From Nonomuraea sp. PA05 (GTDB lineage: Bacteria; Actinomycetota; Actinomycetes; Streptosporangiales; Streptosporangiaceae), in assembly GCF_008086045.1 (NCBI RefSeq), contig NZ_VSEY01000006.1, positions 303,442-367,441 of the forward strand: DNA of 64,000 bases. Direction: 5' to 3'. The notes under the pieces were generated by a model that had not been told where the DNA came from, ran no database searches, and saw nothing but the letters and a program-made list of their open reading frames with translations. The first letter of the stretch is position 1; each line of letters opens with the position of its first letter. Positions 24,887-32,822 of the stretch are shown piece after piece. The position numbers and the translations under genes were made by a program.

Positions 24887-26887
24887 ATGCGTAGCGTGCG
24901 TATCGGAGTGGACACCGGAGGAACCTTCACCGACGTCGTGGCGGTGGACGAGGAGACCGGTGAGATCCACACCACGAAGACCCCCTCGACCCCGGCGAAC
25001 CCGGCCGACGGCTTCCTGGCGGGCGTCGAGAAGCTCGGGCGGCTGGACGTCGCCGCCATCGTGCACGGCACCACGGTGGCCACGAACCGGCTCCTGGAGG
25101 ACCGGATCCAGAACCTGGGCTTCATCACGACCGAGGGGTTCGAGTTCGTCCTGGAGATCGCCAGGCAGAGCGTGCCCGACGGCTACGGCAACTCCTACTT
25201 CTGGGTCAAGCCGCCCAGGATCGTTCCCGTGCACCAGGTCAAGACCGTCGGCGGGCGGCTCGACCACCTCGGCAACGAGGTGCGGCCGTTCTCCGACGAG
25301 CAGGCCGTGGAGGTGGCCCGCTGGTTCAGGGCCAGGGGCATCACCGCGATCGGGGTCTGCTTCCTGCACTCCTACGCCAACCCCGAGCACGAGCGCCGCA
25401 TGCGCGAGGTGCTCTGGCGCGAGCACCCCGATGCGGTGATCTCGCTGTCCAGCGACGTGCTGCGGGAGTACCGCGAGTACGAGCGCTCGGTCACCACCCT
25501 CGTGGACGCCGCCGTCAAGCCCGCCATGCGCAGCTACATCGCGACCCTGTCGAACCGGCTCGGCATGCCGTTCTCGGTGATGAAGTCCAACGGCGGCGTG
25601 CTGTCGGCCCGCGAGGTCGTCAACCAGCCCATCACCACCGTCCTGTCGGGACCGGCGGCGGGCGCGCTGGGCGCGGCGCTGATCGCCTCCACCGCCGGCC
25701 ACGAGTCGGTGATCACCCTGGACGGCGGCGGCACCTCGACCGACGTGGCCGTGGTGATCGACGGCGAGCCCTCCATCACCACCGAGGGAGCCGTCGGCCG
25801 CTACCCGTGCAAGATCCCGATGATCGACATCATCACGGTCGGAGCGGGCGGCGGCTCGGTCGCCTGGATCTCGCCCGAGGGCACGCTAAAGGTGGGGCCC
25901 CGCTCCGCCGGCGCCGACCCGGGCCCCCTCTGCTACGGCAAGGGCGGGACCGAGGTGACGGTGACGGACGCGCACGTGTTCCTCGGCCGGATCCCGCCGC
26001 ACCTGCTCGGCGGGGAGATCCCGCTGGACGTGGAGGCCGCCGGGACCGGGGTCAAGGCCCTGGCCGACAAGCTCGGCCTCACCCCGGAGCGCACGGCGAC
26101 CGGCATCCTGGAGATCAGCGCCTTCAACCAGAGCAACGCGATCAGGCAGCTCACCGTCAAGCGCGGGCTGGACGTGCGGGACTTCCCGCTGGTCACGTTC
26201 GGCGGGTCGGGGCCGCTGCTGGCGTGCCGGCTGATCGACATCCTCGGCCTGCCGTCGGTGATCGTGCCGCGCGATCCGGGCAACGTCTCGGCGTTCGGGC
26301 TGCTCACGGTGGACGTCAAGAACGACTACGTGCGGACGTACGTCACCCGCGACCTCTCGCTCGGCAAGGCCGTGGAGATCTTCCACGACCTGGAGCATCA
26401 GGCGGGCGAGGCACTCGACCGCGAGGGCTTCGACGACCCGGTCTACCAGCGCAGCGCCGACCTGCGGTACTACGGCCAGGCCTACGAGGTGCGCGTGCCC
26501 GCCCCCGCCGGGGAGATCGACGACGACTGGCACGCCGAGGTGATCTCGCGCTTCCACGACGCCCACGAGAAGCTGTACGGCTACGCCTACCGCGACGACC
26601 CTCGGCACGGCGTCGAATGGGTGAACCTGCGCGTCTCCGGCATCGGCCCGATCAACCGCCCGGTCATCCGCCGCCTGGACAAGGCCGGCGAGGGCGCCAC
26701 GTCGGTGCGTCCCGTGCACTTCGACGAGACCCGCGACACCCCGATCCACCAGCGCGCCGCCCTCGGCCCCGGCGCCACGGTGCAGGGGCCGGCGGTGATC
26801 GAGGAGTACGGCTCGACGATCCCCGTCCACCCTGGCTTCACCGCCAAGCTCGACGAATACGGAAATGTGGAGATAAGCCGTGACTGA
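24887..26887 (+). CDS. hydantoinase/oxoprolinase family protein, subunit A (HyuA-like)
   Basis: A 666-residue ASKHA-fold ATPase with phosphate 1 motif 'GVDTGGTFTDVV' at the N terminus and phosphate 2 motif 'LDGGGTSTDVAVV' near 280, plus the C-terminal Hydant_A domain. It couples ATP hydrolysis to opening of a cyclic amide (N-methylhydantoin, 5-oxoproline) or to carboxylation (acetone/acetophenone carboxylase relatives). It has GAGGAG before the ATG. The stop overlaps the subunit B start by 8 bases. Confidence 0.9.
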   Translation: MRSVRIGVDTGGTFTDVVAVDEETGEIHTTKTPSTPANPADGFLAGVEKLGRLDVAAIVHGTTVATNRLLEDRIQNLGFITTEGFEFVLEIARQSVPDGYGNSYFWVKPPRIVPVHQVKTVGGRLDHLGNEVRPFSDEQAVEVARWFRARGITAIGVCFLHSYANPEHERRMREVLWREHPDAVISLSSDVLREYREYERSVTTLVDAAVKPAMRSYIATLSNRLGMPFSVMKSNGGVLSAREVVNQPITTVLSGPAAGALGAALIASTAGHESVITLDGGGTSTDVAVVIDGEPSITTEGAVGRYPCKIPMIDIITVGAGGGSVAWISPEGTLKVGPRSAGADPGPLCYGKGGTEVTVTDAHVFLGRIPPHLLGGEIPLDVEAAGTGVKALADKLGLTPERTATGILEISAFNQSNAIRQLTVKRGLDVRDFPLVTFGGSGPLLACRLIDILGLPSVIVPRDPGNVSAFGLLTVDVKNDYVRTYVTRDLSLGKAVEIFHDLEHQAGEALDREGFDDPVYQRSADLRYYGQAYEVRVPAPAGEIDDDWHAEVISRFHDAHEKLYGYAYRDDPRHGVEWVNLRVSGIGPINRPVIRRLDKAGEGATSVRPVHFDETRDTPIHQRAALGPGATVQGPAVIEEYGSTIPVHPGFTAKLDEYGNVEISRD

Positions 26888-28688
26888 TCCCATCCTGGTG
26901 GAGATCGTCGAAGGGACCCTCGCCTCCGTCGAGAAGGAGGTCGAGACCGCCATCGCCCGCACGGCCCGCTCGCCGATGATCCGCGACGCGCACGACTTCC
27001 GCGCGGGCATCCACGACGTACGGCTGCGCAAGCTCACCGGCCGCTCCTACAGCGCGCTCGTCCAGCCCGTCGTGCGCGACTTCCCGATCGAGACCATGAA
27101 GCCGGGCGACGTCTACTTCCACAACGACGTCTACCTGTCAGAAGGCGGCATCGGCCACCTGCCCGACCTGTGCGTCACCGTCCCGGTCTTCCACGAGGAC
27201 TCCGTGGTGGCCTTCGTGCAGGCGTTCGGCCACCACGACGACATCGGCGGCTCGGTGCCCGGCTCCATGCCGTCCCACGCCCGCTCGGTCTACGAGGAAG
27301 GGCTGATGGTCCCGCCGATCAAGCTGTGGGACCAGGGCGTGCCCAACGAGGCCGCGCTGCGCATCATGACCCGCAACTCCCGCATGCCCGACAGCCTCGC
27401 CGGCGACCTCGACGCCGAGTGCTCGGCCTGCCTCATGGGCGCGCGGCGGCTCGGCGAGCTGTTCGAACGGTACGGCAAGCAGGCCGTCGAGGAGTGCTTC
27501 GACGCGATCATCGGCAAGACGACCGAGACGTTCCGCAGGGAACTGCTGGCCAAGATCCCCGAAGGCTCGTACGTGTGGGAGGACTACGCCGAACACGACG
27601 GCGTCGACGAGCCCCGCCTGCACGCCCAGCGCATCACCCTCACCGTCGACCACGCCGCCGACGCGCCCCTGACCATCGACTTCACCGGCACCTCACCCCA
27701 GGCCAAGGGCCCCATCAACCACGCCGGTGACTACGCCGACGGCGTGTTCCTCAAGAAGTGGCTGGCCCCCGTCCTGCGCAACCTGGCCGACACCCCGGAA
27801 CGCATGGCCGAACTGGACGTCAACGAGGGAGTGGTGCCCCTCATCAAAATGATCTTCCCCGAGAAGGGCACCCTCCTCACCCCCGTCTTCCCCGCCCCGA
27901 CCAACGCCCGAACGTTCGTCATCCTCCGCCTTCTCGGCGTCCTCGCCGGCGTCCTGGCCAAGGCCACCGGCGGCCGCATGCCCGCCGACCAGGAGACCAT
28001 CCGCTACACGGGCGTGTACGGCGCCGACGCCGACGGGCAGCAGTACCTCATGCGCGAAGTGCTCGGCGGCGGCTCAGGCGGACGCTGGTACGCCGACGGG
28101 GAGGACACCATCCACGTGGTGCCCGACTCCCGCAACATCCCCGTCGAGTTCGCCGAGGCCCGCTGGCCGTTCCGGGTCGAACGCCTCGCCCTGGCCTGCG
28201 ACTCGGGCGGGCCGGGCATGTACCGGGGCGGGCTCGGCTACGACAAGCACATCCGGATGCTGCGCGACGCCTCGTACATGTCGATCGCCGACCGCTCCAT
28301 CCTGTCCTGCTGGGGCGTCAACGGCGGGCTCGCCGGACGGCCGTTCCGGGTCGAGATCGCGGGCAAGGAGATGGAAGGGCTGGTGGACGACCACCAGGTG
28401 CAGGCCGGCGACCTCATCAGGATCCGCACCACCGGCGGGGGCGGGTGGGGGTCGCCGTACGACCGGGATCCCCGGGCGGTGGCCGCCGACGTGCGGGACG
28501 GGAAGGTGTCCATCGCGGGGGCGCTGGGGGATTACGGGGTGGTGCTGGACGGGGATCGGATCGATGAGCGGGGGACGGCGGAGCTGCGGGCGCGGTTGCG
28601 GCCGCCGGGGGATCGGTTCTTCGATCGGGGGCCGGGGTACGCGAGGCTTTCGGGGGGGAGGGGGTATGCGGAGGTGGACGAATTGTGA
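26880..28688 (+). CDS. hydantoinase/oxoprolinase family protein, subunit B (HyuB-like)
   Basis: A 602-residue Hydantoinase_B protein with the conserved blocks 'RTARSPMIRDAHDF', 'GDVYFHNDVYLSEGGIGHLPD', 'DFTGTSPQAKGPINH' and the Gly-rich end 'TTGGGGWGSPYDRDP'. It forms the hydrolytic partner of subunit A. It starts with GTG overlapping subunit A. The lack of a third small subunit argues against a classical acetone carboxylase. Confidence 0.9.
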   Translation: MTDPILVEIVEGTLASVEKEVETAIARTARSPMIRDAHDFRAGIHDVRLRKLTGRSYSALVQPVVRDFPIETMKPGDVYFHNDVYLSEGGIGHLPDLCVTVPVFHEDSVVAFVQAFGHHDDIGGSVPGSMPSHARSVYEEGLMVPPIKLWDQGVPNEAALRIMTRNSRMPDSLAGDLDAECSACLMGARRLGELFERYGKQAVEECFDAIIGKTTETFRRELLAKIPEGSYVWEDYAEHDGVDEPRLHAQRITLTVDHAADAPLTIDFTGTSPQAKGPINHAGDYADGVFLKKWLAPVLRNLADTPERMAELDVNEGVVPLIKMIFPEKGTLLTPVFPAPTNARTFVILRLLGVLAGVLAKATGGRMPADQETIRYTGVYGADADGQQYLMREVLGGGSGGRWYADGEDTIHVVPDSRNIPVEFAEARWPFRVERLALACDSGGPGMYRGGLGYDKHIRMLRDASYMSIADRSILSCWGVNGGLAGRPFRVEIAGKEMEGLVDDHQVQAGDLIRIRTTGGGGWGSPYDRDPRAVAADVRDGKVSIAGALGDYGVVLDGDRIDERGTAELRARLRPPGDRFFDRGPGYARLSGGRGYAEVDEL

Positions 28689-28719
28689 GGAGTTGAACAC
28701 GCTTCGTATTCGGGAGGGC

Positions 28720-28725
28720 TAGCAT
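28720..28725 (+). promoter_or_regulatory. candidate -10 box (TAGCAT) for the DUF3800-like gene
   Basis: TAGCAT ends 8 nt before GTG 28734. The same bases contain an ATG (28724) with a strong GGGAGGG (28712-28718) that opens a 13-codon reading frame overlapping the gene in another frame, so which start is used is uncertain. Confidence 0.3.
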
Positions 28726-28733
28726 GATCCCTC

Positions 28734-29303
28734 GTGATCCTCCCGTTCTCGGCTTATGTCGATGAGTCCATGGTGCTCGCGAGAAGCGTTTATCTGCTGG
28801 CGGCGGTGCTGGTAGCACCGCACCAGGCCGATCGTTACCGTGCCGAGCTGCGCGCTCTGCTGCTGCGCAGGCAGCCCCGCTTGCACTGGCGTGACGAGAA
28901 TGACAAGCGTAGAACCCAGCTCGTCGAGGCGATCGCGGCGTTGCGACCCTCAGGCATCGTTGTGGCCGGGTCCCGTCTCGACCCGAAGCGACAGGAACGG
29001 GCTCGCCGGAAGTGCATGCAGTGCTTGCTTTGGGAACTGGGCGACCACCATGTGGTGGACGTGGTCTTTGAACGCCGGGACCGCGAGCTCGACCAGAGGG
29101 ATCACGAGCTGGCGGTCGCTCTCAAGGGTCGTCACTCGATACCGCCCAGGTTGCAGCTGTCGTGGTGCGATCCCAAGTCCGAGCCGCTGCTGTGGCTGCC
29201 GGACATCATCGCTGGAGCGAAGTCGCTTGCCGAGCGCGGTGACGACAGGTTCTGGAGTCAGCTGGAGGTCAATATGCTCGTGCACAGCGTGGAAATCCGC
29301 TGA
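28734..29303 (+). CDS. DUF3800-like protein of atypical composition
   Basis: A 189-residue protein. 'FSAYVDESM' at the N terminus, 'LHWRDENDKRR' near 50 and 'WLPDIIAGAKSLAERGD' near the C terminus match the acidic pattern of DUF3800, an RNase H-like family of unknown role often found in defence or mobile contexts. Codon use (GCT, TAT, GAT, AGA, GTT, GTA) is less GC-biased than in the flanking genes, suggesting acquisition. The start is GTG. The family assignment rests on motif memory and is moderate. Confidence 0.6.
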   Translation: MILPFSAYVDESMVLARSVYLLAAVLVAPHQADRYRAELRALLLRRQPRLHWRDENDKRRTQLVEAIAALRPSGIVVAGSRLDPKRQERARRKCMQCLLWELGDHHVVDVVFERRDRELDQRDHELAVALKGRHSIPPRLQLSWCDPKSEPLLWLPDIIAGAKSLAERGDDRFWSQLEVNMLVHSVEIR

Positions 29304-29313
29304 AAAGCGCGAA

Positions 29314-29350
29314 GCCCGGGCTCCTGTCAATTCCGGCAGTACACCCGGGC
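29314..29350. terminator. possible hairpin between convergent genes
   Basis: A 7-bp arm GCCCGGG (29314-29320) pairs with CCCGGGC (29344-29350) across a 23-nt loop, in the 110-bp gap between the convergent DUF3800-like and dehydrogenase genes. The long loop makes it a weak candidate. Confidence 0.35.
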
Positions 29351-29413
29351 CCACTTCCATCCCCCCCGCAGGAGGGCGGCCTGCTCTTACTGTACCCGGC
29401 CGCACACGATAAG

Positions 29414-30283
29414 TCACCCCGAATGCGCCTCGTCGAAGCTCGCGAAATACGTAGCCGCCATGTCCTCATCCCCATGCCCCCCAGCCTCCGCCCGCCGGAG
29501 CCTCTCCCCGGCCGCCGCCACCACATCCAGCCGCACCCCCGCCCCCTCACCGGCCTCCCGGATCAGCCGCGTGTCCTTCTCCGCGTTGCGCACGGTGAAG
29601 GACGGCGCGAAGTCGCCTGACAGGATGGCCGCCGCCTTGGCCTGGAAGTAGGCGCTGTCCATCGGCCCCCCGCCGATGACCTGCCGCACCAGGTCCGGGT
29701 CGAGCCCGAGCCCCCGGGCGAGCGACAGCGCCTCGGCCACCACGGCCGTCAGCGAGATGCCGTAGCTGACGGTGGCCATCTTGAGCCGCGTGCCGGCCCC
29801 CGCGTCGCCGAGCCAGAGCGTCCGCTGCCCGAGCGCCCCGAACACCGGCTCCAGCGCTTCCCGCGCCGACGAGGGGCCGGAGGCGAGGATGACGAGCGTG
29901 CCCTGTTCGGCGGGCTGCCGGGTGCCCTGGACGGGCGCGTCCACGAACGTGAGCCCGTGCTCGGCGGCCAGCGCCGACAGCCGGTCCACGGCGGCCACGC
30001 CGACCGTGCTCATCTGCGCCCACACCTGCCCCGCCCTGAGCCCAGGGGCGGCGGCCGTGACGGCCTCGTGCACGGCGTCGCCGTCGCTCAGCATGGTGAC
30101 GACCACGTCGGCGCCCTCGACGGCCTCGGCGGGGGAGTGCGCGACGGCCGCGCCGTCCGCCTCCAGCGGGAGGGCCTTGTCCCTGGTACGGTTCCACGCC
30201 GTCACCCGCATGCCGGCCCTGGCCAGGTTCCGGCCCATGGGCAGCCCCATGAGCCCCGTTCCGAGTACTGCGACAGAAGTCAT
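29414..30283 (-). CDS. NAD(P)-dependent beta-hydroxyacid dehydrogenase family protein
   Basis: A 289-residue protein with the N-terminal Rossmann motif 'VLGTGLMGLPMGRNLARAG', the substrate loop 'VDAPVQGTRQPAEQGTL' (a variant of the usual 'DAPVSGG') and the catalytic Lys in 'GAGTRLKMATVSYG'. It belongs to the 3-hydroxyisobutyrate/glyoxylate reductase and imine-reductase-like superfamily; the substrate is undefined. It is divergent from the phosphatase gene with only 22 bases between start codons. Confidence 0.85.
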   Translation of the reverse strand: MTSVAVLGTGLMGLPMGRNLARAGMRVTAWNRTRDKALPLEADGAAVAHSPAEAVEGADVVVTMLSDGDAVHEAVTAAAPGLRAGQVWAQMSTVGVAAVDRLSALAAEHGLTFVDAPVQGTRQPAEQGTLVILASGPSSAREALEPVFGALGQRTLWLGDAGAGTRLKMATVSYGISLTAVVAEALSLARGLGLDPDLVRQVIGGGPMDSAYFQAKAAAILSGDFAPSFTVRNAEKDTRLIREAGEGAGVRLDVVAAAGERLRRAEAGGHGDEDMAATYFASFDEAHSG

Positions 30284-30289
30284 GCCCCC

Positions 30290-30299
30290 ACCGTACGAT
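30290..30299. promoter_or_regulatory. overlapping divergent leaderless -10 boxes (TACGGT / TACGAT)
   Basis: On the plus strand TACGAT (30294-30299) plus 6 nt leads to ATG 30306. On the minus strand TACGGT (30295-30290) plus 6 nt leads to ATG 30283. The two hexamers share the central TA. Neither gene has a Shine-Dalgarno. Confidence 0.55.
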
Positions 30300-30305
30300 C
30301 AGCGC

Positions 30306-30971
30306 ATGGGCCCCGAACGGATCATGGCGGTGCGGCACGGCGAGAGCGAGGCCAACCTGGCGCACCGGCAGGCGGGCGAGACGCCCCTGGTCTACGAGCG
30401 GGGCGACGACGAGGTGACGCTGACGGAGCTGGGCAGGGCGCAGGCGGCGGCGCTCGGCGGGCTGCTGGCGGCCCTGCCGGGGGACGAGGCGCCCGAGCTG
30501 GTGTGGTGCTCGCCGTACCTGCGCGCGCTCGACACCTGGAAGCTGGCCCAGGAGGCGTGGGGTGCGGGGCCGCTGCCGGTGACCGTGGACGGGCGGCTCA
30601 GGGATCAGGAGGCGGGCGCGTTCGCGCAGCTCAACCTGGCGGCGATCAGGGAGCGGCACCCAGGGGAGCTGGCGCGGCGCGAGGCGGAGGGCGCCTACGC
30701 GTTCCGTCCGCCCGGCGGCGAGTCGCTGGCCGACGTTGTGGTGCGGCTGCGCGGGTTCCTGCGCGACCTGGACGGGCGGGCGAGCGGGCGGCGGGTGCTG
30801 ATCGTCGCGCACGACTCGGTGGTGCTGGCGCTGCGTCACGTGCTCGACGGGCGGCCGGACGCGGAGCTGGCGGCCGTGCTGGAGTTCGCACCGGTGCTGA
30901 ACGCCTCAGTGTCCGTGTGGCGCGCCGGCGAGCTGCTCAGCTTCAACGACGTCGGCCACCTCACGTCGTAA
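30306..30971 (+). CDS. histidine phosphatase (phosphoglycerate mutase-like) family protein
   Basis: A 221-residue protein with the phosphohistidine motif 'VRHGESEAN' at residues 9-17 and the second catalytic His in 'VAHDSVVLAL'. A cytoplasmic phosphatase or mutase; the exact substrate is unknown. It begins at the predicted +1 of its promoter, divergent from the dehydrogenase. Confidence 0.88.
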   Translation: MGPERIMAVRHGESEANLAHRQAGETPLVYERGDDEVTLTELGRAQAAALGGLLAALPGDEAPELVWCSPYLRALDTWKLAQEAWGAGPLPVTVDGRLRDQEAGAFAQLNLAAIRERHPGELARREAEGAYAFRPPGGESLADVVVRLRGFLRDLDGRASGRRVLIVAHDSVVLALRHVLDGRPDAELAAVLEFAPVLNASVSVWRAGELLSFNDVGHLTS

Positions 30972-30982
30972 GTGAGGCCGCC

Positions 30983-31513
30983 TCACGTCGTGACCACCAG
31001 GTCGGCCCGTTCCCGGGTGTGGTCGGCGGCGAACCAGGCCCGTTCGGCCGTGAACCACTCGCGCCAGCGCGGCTCCAGCGCGGCGCCGTCGCGGGCCAGG
31101 ACCCGCGCCAGGCGCACCGGCTCGGCGGCCTCCACCCAGACGGTGTACGCGAGCAGCTCCGCCACCGAGGCCCGAGCCGTCCCGACGCCCTCGATGACCA
31201 GGACGGGCGCGACGGGCACGGCCACCTGCTCGGCGTAGGCCTCCCGCACCCAGTCGTACCTGCGGAAACCTCCGGGGAGCCCGCGTTGGAGCGGGCGCAG
31301 CACCTGGGACTCCAGGGCGTGGAACCAGCCGCCGGGCCCCGCCTCCCACGGCACGGGGAAGTCGTCGCTGTGGATCACCTGGCAACCCAGCTCCGCCGCC
31401 AGCCGTCCCGAGAAGGTCGTCTTGCCCGATCCGGCGGGCCCGTCCACGGCCACCAGCCGGACGGGGCCGCAGGAGGGGCGCAGCCGGGAAATGCGAGAGG
31501 CCAGGTCTTTCAC
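30983..31513 (-). CDS. uridine kinase-like P-loop kinase
   Basis: A 176-residue protein with Walker A 'DGPAGSGKTTFS', 'VIHSDDFPVPW' (the substrate Asp-Asp of uridine kinase/pantothenate kinase relatives) and 'VLVIEGVGTAR'. It probably phosphorylates a small molecule; the nucleoside specificity is unproven. I set the start at GTG 31513 because a TACCCT box lies exactly 6 nt upstream; a longer frame would begin inside or before that box. Confidence 0.8.
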   Translation of the reverse strand: MKDLASRISRLRPSCGPVRLVAVDGPAGSGKTTFSGRLAAELGCQVIHSDDFPVPWEAGPGGWFHALESQVLRPLQRGLPGGFRRYDWVREAYAEQVAVPVAPVLVIEGVGTARASVAELLAYTVWVEAAEPVRLARVLARDGAALEPRWREWFTAERAWFAADHTRERADLVVTT

Positions 31514-31519
31514 CGACCC

Positions 31520-31525
31520 AGGGTA
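31520..31525 (-). promoter_or_regulatory. candidate leaderless promoter -10 (TACCCT)
   Basis: On the minus strand TACCCT is followed by 6 nt and GTG 31513. It has no Shine-Dalgarno and decides the start of the kinase gene. Confidence 0.5.
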
Positions 31526-31590
31526 GGTGACGGGAGACGCCCGCCTGAGAGAATGTGCTTTCACCCCGAACGCAAGCAGGAGGTTGGATC

Positions 31591-32748
31591 TTGCTCGGAC
31601 CCCTCGGTGACATCGTCGTGCTCGATCTGTCCAGGGCCCTGGCGGGGCCGCACGCCGCGCAGATGCTCGGTGACCTGGGCGCTCGGGTGATCAAAGTCGA
31701 GCATCCGGACGGGGGCGACGAGTCGCGCGGCTGGGGGCCGCCGTTCGTCGGGCCGGATCACGATATTTCGACTTACTTCCTGGCGGCCAACCGCAACAAG
31801 CAGTCCATCGCCGTCGACCTCAAGTCCGCCGAGGGCAAGCAGCTCATCGAGCGTCTCGTACGCCAGAGCGACGTCCTCGTGGAGAACTTCCGCACCGGCG
31901 TGCTCGACCGCCTCGGCTTCACCGTCGAGCGCCTGCACGAGCTCAACCCGCGCCTGGTCGTCCTGTCGATCACGGGTTTCGGCCATGACGGGCCCGAGGG
32001 CGGCCGTCCGGGCTACGACCAGATCGCTCAGGGCGAGGGCGGCCTGATGTCGCTGACCGGCCCCTCGCCCGACGAGCCGTACCGCGTCGGCGCCTCCATC
32101 GGCGACCTGCTGGCCGGCATGTACGGCGCGTACGGCGTCGTCGCCGCGCTGCACGAGCGCGCCCGCACCGGCAAGGGCCGGGTCGTGCGCACCTCGCTGC
32201 TCGCCGCGATCACCGGCGTGCACTCCTACCACGGCACCGCCTGGACGGTCGGCGGCAAGGTGCCCGCCGCGGGCGGCAATCACCACGCCTCCATCGCCCC
32301 CTACGGCGCCTTCCGCTGCTCCGACGGCATGCTGCAGATCGCCGCCGCCAACGACGGCCAGTGGCGCAAGGTCGCCGCGCTCCTCGACCTCGACCCTGAG
32401 CAGCCCCGCTACGCCACCAACCGCGACAGGTTCGCCCACCGCGACGAGCTGATCGCCGACATGGAGAAGGCCCTGGCCGCGCACGACCGCGACCACTGGC
32501 TGGCGAGGCTGGCCGGGGCGGGCGTGCCCGCGGGCGCGATCAGGACGCTCGACGAGGTCTACGCGTGGGAGCAGACCCGCTCGCAGGGCCTGGTCGTCGA
32601 GGTGGAGCACCCGGTGCTGGGCACGATCGAGCTGCCGGGCCCGCCGCTGCGCTTCGACGGGCTGACCGGGTTCGAGCACACCGCGCCGCCCGCGCTCGGC
32701 CAGGACGGCGAGGCCGTGCTCGGCTGGCTGGAGGAGCGCGAAAGATGA
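31591..32748 (+). CDS. family III CoA transferase (CaiB/BaiF)
   Basis: A 385-residue protein with the family opening 'DIVVLDLSRALAGPHAAQML', 'NRNKQSIAVDLKS', 'VLVENFRTGVLDRLG' and 'GRPGYDQIAQGEGG', whose Asp is the catalytic nucleophile in this class. It transfers CoA between carboxylic acids such as formate/oxalate, carnitine or succinate partners. The start is TTG 31591 with GGAGG at 31579-31583 (7-nt spacer); an upstream GTG (31555) lacks such support. The fused carboxyltransferase follows on the same strand. Confidence 0.85.
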   Translation: MLGPLGDIVVLDLSRALAGPHAAQMLGDLGARVIKVEHPDGGDESRGWGPPFVGPDHDISTYFLAANRNKQSIAVDLKSAEGKQLIERLVRQSDVLVENFRTGVLDRLGFTVERLHELNPRLVVLSITGFGHDGPEGGRPGYDQIAQGEGGLMSLTGPSPDEPYRVGASIGDLLAGMYGAYGVVAALHERARTGKGRVVRTSLLAAITGVHSYHGTAWTVGGKVPAAGGNHHASIAPYGAFRCSDGMLQIAAANDGQWRKVAALLDLDPEQPRYATNRDRFAHRDELIADMEKALAAHDRDHWLARLAGAGVPAGAIRTLDEVYAWEQTRSQGLVVEVEHPVLGTIELPGPPLRFDGLTGFEHTAPPALGQDGEAVLGWLEERER

Positions 32749-32785
32749 TCGCGAACAGGCGGCACCGGCCGGGGCGCTCATGCGT

Positions 32786-32801
32786 CAACATTGCAACGTT
32801 G
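32786..32801. promoter_or_regulatory. near-perfect palindrome CAACATTGCAACGTTG, possible operator
   Basis: A 16-bp dyad with one mismatched pair lies 22 bp before the carboxyltransferase GTG. Its central TTGCAA and AAC/GTT flanks resemble TetR-type operators of acyl-CoA metabolism genes (inference). No cognate regulator is adjacent. Confidence 0.4.
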
Positions 32802-32822
32802 GCTGACCTCTAGGGAGCGATA

